Below, in pieces: positions 60,934-64,000 of a stretch of 64,000 nt of DNA. Position numbers and translations under genes: made by a program. The stretch comes from JAKPPT01 sp964630305. Its GTDB lineage: Bacteria > Spirochaetota > Spirochaetia > Treponematales > UBA12059. The stretch covers positions 1 to 64,000 of the forward strand of contig CAZVTR010000002.1 in assembly GCA_964630305.1 (NCBI GenBank). Reading direction: 5' to 3'. Position 1 is the stretch's first letter, and each line of letters begins with the position of its first letter. Below the pieces are notes generated by a model. It worked only from the letters and a program-made list of their open reading frames with translations, searched no databases and was not told where the DNA came from.

Positions 60934-63009
60934 TTATAACCCCCAATAAGACTTTAACATTGGTGCTATCACCAATGCAATAATAGACATCAATTTTATT
61001 AAAATATTGAGTGCAGGACCTGCTGTATCTTTAAATGGGTCTCCTACAGTATCACCTACAACAGCTGCCTTATGGGCATCTGACCCCTTACCAAATTCCC
61101 GTGATTCGATAAGTTTTTTAGCATTATCCCATGCACCGCCAGAATTTGCCATAAAAATAGCAAGAAGCACACCAGTAACTGTCGCTCCGGCTAGTAGTCC
61201 GCCAAGCATGTAGACACCAAACAAAAATCCTACGGCTATGGGAACAAGAACAGCAAGCACACCTGGTACAATCATGCGAATTAGCGCAGATTTTGTTGAA
61301 ATATCGACACAGGCGCGATAATCCGGGTAGTCAGTTTCTTCCAGGATACCAGGTTTCTCACGGAATTGTCTGCGGACTTCTTCAATCATGGCAAAGGCTG
61401 CAACTCCAATAGCATCCATCGATAGTGCAGAAAACAAGAACGGTATCATGCCACCGAGCAAGAGACCAATGAGCACATCAGGCTTTGCAATATCAAAACT
61501 GGCTAGTACATTGCCAAATACCGTCTGTCCGAACGCTGAAAAGAGAATGATCGAAGTCAATGCGGCTGACCCAATTGCAAAACCCTTACCAATTGCCGCT
61601 GTGGTATTTCCAACTGCATCGAGTTCGTCAGTTATATCGCGCACATGAGGATCCATGGCCGACATCACCGCAAGACCTCCGGCATTATCGGCTATAGGAC
61701 CGTAAGCATCAACAGACAATTGAATACCTAAGGTAAGGAGCATGCCGAGCGCAGCAATGCCGACACCATATAATCCAGCAAGCGCATAGCTTCCTCCGAT
61801 TGCCACACTGATAACCAGTATCGGGGGCATGGTTGAGACCATACCGACAGAGAGCCCTGAAATAATAGTTGTTGCCGCTCCAGTCAAACAAGACTGTTCT
61901 ATTTTGCGAACCGGTGATGTATTAGTGCCGGTGAAGTATTCCGTGAGCATGCCAATCAGGACGCCGCCTACAAGCCCAACCACAGCAGAAAAAGCAATAG
62001 CCAACGCTCCCTTTCCGCCATCGAATGTATTTGCGCCGAGCAGCCAGAAACTGGCAGGAAATACCAATACCATTGCAATCACAGCCGCTGTTATTGTTCC
62101 AGTATTAAGCGCCCGCTGAGGCGAGGTGCCAGGTTTCCCCCGCACAAAAAATGTTCCTAAGAACGAAGCGGCAATACCAATACCGCAGAACAATAAAGGC
62201 AAAAACGACAGTGCAATACGCACCGAATCTGATGCATTGATAGAGGCTCCTAAAACCACACAGCCAATAGCAGAACCGACATATGACTCAAAGAGGTCTG
62301 CGCCCATGCCGGCAACATCACCAACATTATCACCGACATTATCAGCAATAACGGCAGGATTCCGCGGATCATCTTCTGGGATACCAGCTTCGACTTTACC
62401 AACAAGATCTGCGCCAACATCAGCAGCTTTAGTAAAAATACCTCCGCCTACGCGCGCAAAGAGCGCAACAGTTGAGGCACCAAGGCTAAAACCAGTTACT
62501 ACCGGGAAAATTGTATTTTTAAATGTTCCGATATCCGCACCAAACAGCTGCATTCCTAGAGTTATCAGCACGGTAATTCCAAGAAGTGCAAGACCAACTA
62601 CCGTCATACCCATAACCGAGCCGCCCGCAAAGGCCACACGGAGTGCCTGACCAATGCCTTTCTCTGCCTGCTGAGCTGTTCGTGCATTTGCTTTTGTGGC
62701 TACCATCATGCCAAAGTATCCTGATAAAGCTGAAAAAAGAGCTCCCATAAAAAAGGCTAAAGCCTGTAAACGGAGCGGTCCGCTGTTGGCTACGAGCAAA
62801 AACAAGGCAACAATTACAACAAACGGTAGGAGTACCAGGTATTCACGGTTGAGAAATGCTCGCGCACCTTCTGCAATATAGCCCGATATACGTACAAGAT
62901 TTTTATTTTCCACAGCAATGCGGCTAATCCGCAAACTCTGTATAAACGCATATCCCAGTGCTATTAGGCTGCCAATAAATGCTATCAATAGAATTTCTGT
63001 CATAGCCAC
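60934..63009 (-). CDS. hppA: K+-dependent membrane pyrophosphatase (ion pump)
   Basis: 691 residues, about 16 transmembrane helices. It couples PPi hydrolysis to H+ or Na+ export. The catalytic segment DVGADLVGKVEAG near residue 205 and ADNVGDNVGD are intact. GNTTAAIGKG near residue 470 has Ala where K+-independent enzymes have Lys, so it is K+-dependent; whether it pumps Na+ or H+ cannot be decided by eye. Promoter TTGTTC (63066-63071)-17 nt-TACAAT (63043-63048). Confidence 0.95.
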   Translation of the reverse strand: MAMTEILLIAFIGSLIALGYAFIQSLRISRIAVENKNLVRISGYIAEGARAFLNREYLVLLPFVVIVALFLLVANSGPLRLQALAFFMGALFSALSGYFGMMVATKANARTAQQAEKGIGQALRVAFAGGSVMGMTVVGLALLGITVLITLGMQLFGADIGTFKNTIFPVVTGFSLGASTVALFARVGGGIFTKAADVGADLVGKVEAGIPEDDPRNPAVIADNVGDNVGDVAGMGADLFESYVGSAIGCVVLGASINASDSVRIALSFLPLLFCGIGIAASFLGTFFVRGKPGTSPQRALNTGTITAAVIAMVLVFPASFWLLGANTFDGGKGALAIAFSAVVGLVGGVLIGMLTEYFTGTNTSPVRKIEQSCLTGAATTIISGLSVGMVSTMPPILVISVAIGGSYALAGLYGVGIAALGMLLTLGIQLSVDAYGPIADNAGGLAVMSAMDPHVRDITDELDAVGNTTAAIGKGFAIGSAALTSIILFSAFGQTVFGNVLASFDIAKPDVLIGLLLGGMIPFLFSALSMDAIGVAAFAMIEEVRRQFREKPGILEETDYPDYRACVDISTKSALIRMIVPGVLAVLVPIAVGFLFGVYMLGGLLAGATVTGVLLAIFMANSGGAWDNAKKLIESREFGKGSDAHKAAVVGDTVGDPFKDTAGPALNILIKLMSIIALVIAPMLKSYWGL

Positions 63010-63042
63010 CTCACTTCACAGTATGTATAAGCATTATCTAAC

Positions 63043-63071
63043 ATTGTACAACAGGAACGATGCTTGAACAA
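63043..63071 (-). promoter_or_regulatory. hppA promoter
   Basis: Minus strand TTGTTC, 17 nt, TACAAT, about 33 nt before the ATG at 63009, with a GAGGTGG ribosome site. Confidence 0.6.
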
Positions 63072-63134
63072 TCAAAAAATCTGTACTACAACTACACATG
63101 CATACAACAGGAATAATATTGCAGAGGTGCATGC

Positions 63135-63548
63135 ATGAAAAGTTTTAGAAAAGAAATCACGATAACCACTAGAAAACGATACGATATTGTTCACATCACC
63201 CCGCTCGTAGAAGAGGCGCTCCGCGAAAGCGGCATTAAAGAAGGACTATGTCTTGTGAATCCAATGCATATCACCGCAAGCATATTCATTAATGACAATG
63301 AATCTGGATTACATGCCGATTTTCTGGAATGGCTTGAACACCTGGCACCATATAACCCAAAGGGCTATCGGCACAATATCGGTGAGGACAATGGGGACGC
63401 TCATCTCAAACGGCAGCTAATGGGAAGAGAAGCAGTTATTGCCGTTACCAATGGCAAACTTGATTTTGGCACATGGGAACAAATATTTTACGGTGAGTTT
63501 GACGGACAGCGGCCAAAGCGCATTCTTATAAAAATTATTGGTGAATAG
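63135..63548 (+). CDS. YjbQ family (UPF0047) protein
   Basis: 137 residues covering the whole family: IHIT-like start, NPMHITASIFINDNE, the active-site-like region with GDAHLKRQLMG and the end motif LDFGTWEQIFYGEFDGQR. Some members have weak thiamine-phosphate synthase activity; the physiological role is unsettled. GAGG precedes the ATG. It is divergent from hppA. Confidence 0.9.
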   Translation: MKSFRKEITITTRKRYDIVHITPLVEEALRESGIKEGLCLVNPMHITASIFINDNESGLHADFLEWLEHLAPYNPKGYRHNIGEDNGDAHLKRQLMGREAVIAVTNGKLDFGTWEQIFYGEFDGQRPKRILIKIIGE

Positions 63549-63568
63549 TTTCGCAAATAACTTAATTC

Positions 63569-63597
63569 TTGAAAATTATCGCAATACGGGCTAGTAT
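63569..63597 (+). promoter_or_regulatory. Promoter giving a leaderless start for the 63605 gene
   Basis: TTGAAA (63569-63574), 17 nt, TAGTAT (63592-63597), then 7 nt and ATG. No ribosome site is present. Confidence 0.65.
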
Positions 63598-63604
63598 TTT
63601 GGAT

Positions 63605-64000
63605 ATGTCCGAAGAAAAAAGTGGTACCGCAGGTAACAAAACTGAGCAGCAAGAACACTCTAATCAAGAACCATCTGTCAGTGATGAATTCCTCTATGGA
63701 CCAGGTGATGATGAAGTAGAACAAGAGATATACATACCACCCAAAGAAGAACAGCATAATCCCGCTCGGTTAAAATCATTAAAAATTTCAGACACATTGC
63801 GAGGACGAATAGCAGAATACGAGCACAGCCCGGAAACACTGACGCAATTCAGACATCGCATTGCGCTCATCGGCGCTGTAGAACTCGATAGTAAACGGCA
63901 GCTTCGCGCACAGTCAGGAGCATGGCCGCTCCTAGAAGCCTTTTATCAATACGGGAAACCGCACTGGCTTGATCCCATCAAAGTAATAATGCCAATTAAA
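63605..64000 (+). CDS. Hypothetical protein, 3' end outside the window
   Basis: An open frame of 132 codons to the window edge from ATG 63605. The N-terminal ~55 residues are acidic, Gln/Glu-rich and probably disordered (a dispersed GGTACC-type word is read as SGTAG). From about residue 60, SLKISDTLRGRIAEYEHSP onward, the sequence looks ordered and basic. The family is not recognised. Confidence 0.7.
   Translation, partial: MSEEKSGTAGNKTEQQEHSNQEPSVSDEFLYGPGDDEVEQEIYIPPKEEQHNPARLKSLKISDTLRGRIAEYEHSPETLTQFRHRIALIGAVELDSKRQLRAQSGAWPLLEAFYQYGKPHWLDPIKVIMPIK

Noticed and set aside
1..64000. CRISPR arrays, prophage or transposase genes
   Set aside because: No array of regularly spaced identical repeats and no integrase, transposase, portal or terminase-like reading frame was seen.

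Overview
The window looks like one contig of a low-to-moderate GC, double-membraned, periplasmically flagellated spirochaete, probably Treponemataceae/Spirochaetales. The evidence is the spirochaete/mitochondrial-type EF-G (spdEFG1-like), MurA with Asp instead of the catalytic Cys, a FlgM anti-sigma-28 factor, a large membrane-anchored TPR protein resembling flagellar collar protein FlcA, a methyl-accepting chemotaxis protein and an Na+-NQR-type operon. The species cannot be named from sequence alone. Two 100-N assembly gaps occur (54252-54351 and 60043-60142). The first has the same 55 nt on both sides, so it is almost certainly an unmerged overlap inside one continuous gene.

Layout. 1-7.1 kb: TatD nuclease, DusB, a membrane-anchored binding protein, a minus-strand tRNA cluster (Ser-CGA, Arg-GCG, Ser-GCT, Ser-TGA) and a membrane pair whose second protein may be an LptF/G-like permease. 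7.1-14.1 kb: murA, formate-THF ligase, a degenerate tandem-repeat tract and the big TPR protein. 14.2-20.1 kb: a CBM48-like exported protein, a phosphoesterase, a YihY/cNMP-domain fusion, a chemoreceptor and a flavodoxin. 20.1-24.2 kb: nqrBCDEF without nqrA. 24.4-31.3 kb: RlmE, PTS EIIA, rhomboid, acyltransferase, exported proteins and a delta-60-repeat protein broken by one stop codon. 31.4-37.4 kb: a queuosine-precursor transporter behind a preQ1-I riboswitch, RsmI, FlgM behind a sigma-28-like promoter, a metal-ligand-depleted Fe-ADH homologue, a SpoU methyltransferase and serine acetyltransferase. 37.7-50.5 kb: acyltransferase, CPBP protease, asnA with an Asn-codon-rich leader peptide, then a seven-gene minus-strand envelope cluster (two FtsX-type permeases, a LolA-like protein, three beta-barrel-like proteins, a GT28-type glycolipid glycosyltransferase). 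50.6-64 kb: K+ channel, phosphoribosyltransferase-like protein, 6-phosphogluconolactonase, RecA-fold ATPase, EF-G, tryptophanase, diguanylate cyclase, membrane pyrophosphatase and YjbQ.

Themes. (1) The most novel-looking element is a 29-codon ORF under a near-consensus promoter just upstream of asnA. It carries two copies of a 15-nt module in which a Shine-Dalgarno complement is followed directly by three Asn codons, which suggests asparagine-sensing ribosome stalling controls asnA. (2) A dispersed short element, GACACCTGGTACC, recurs between genes and inside genes, where it encodes TPGT, VPGV or YQVS according to frame. (3) Several genes have a -10 box 6-7 nt before the start codon and no Shine-Dalgarno sequence, suggesting frequent leaderless mRNAs. 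(4) The 41.4-50.5 kb cluster may be an uncharacterised envelope lipid or lipoprotein export system lacking a local ATPase.
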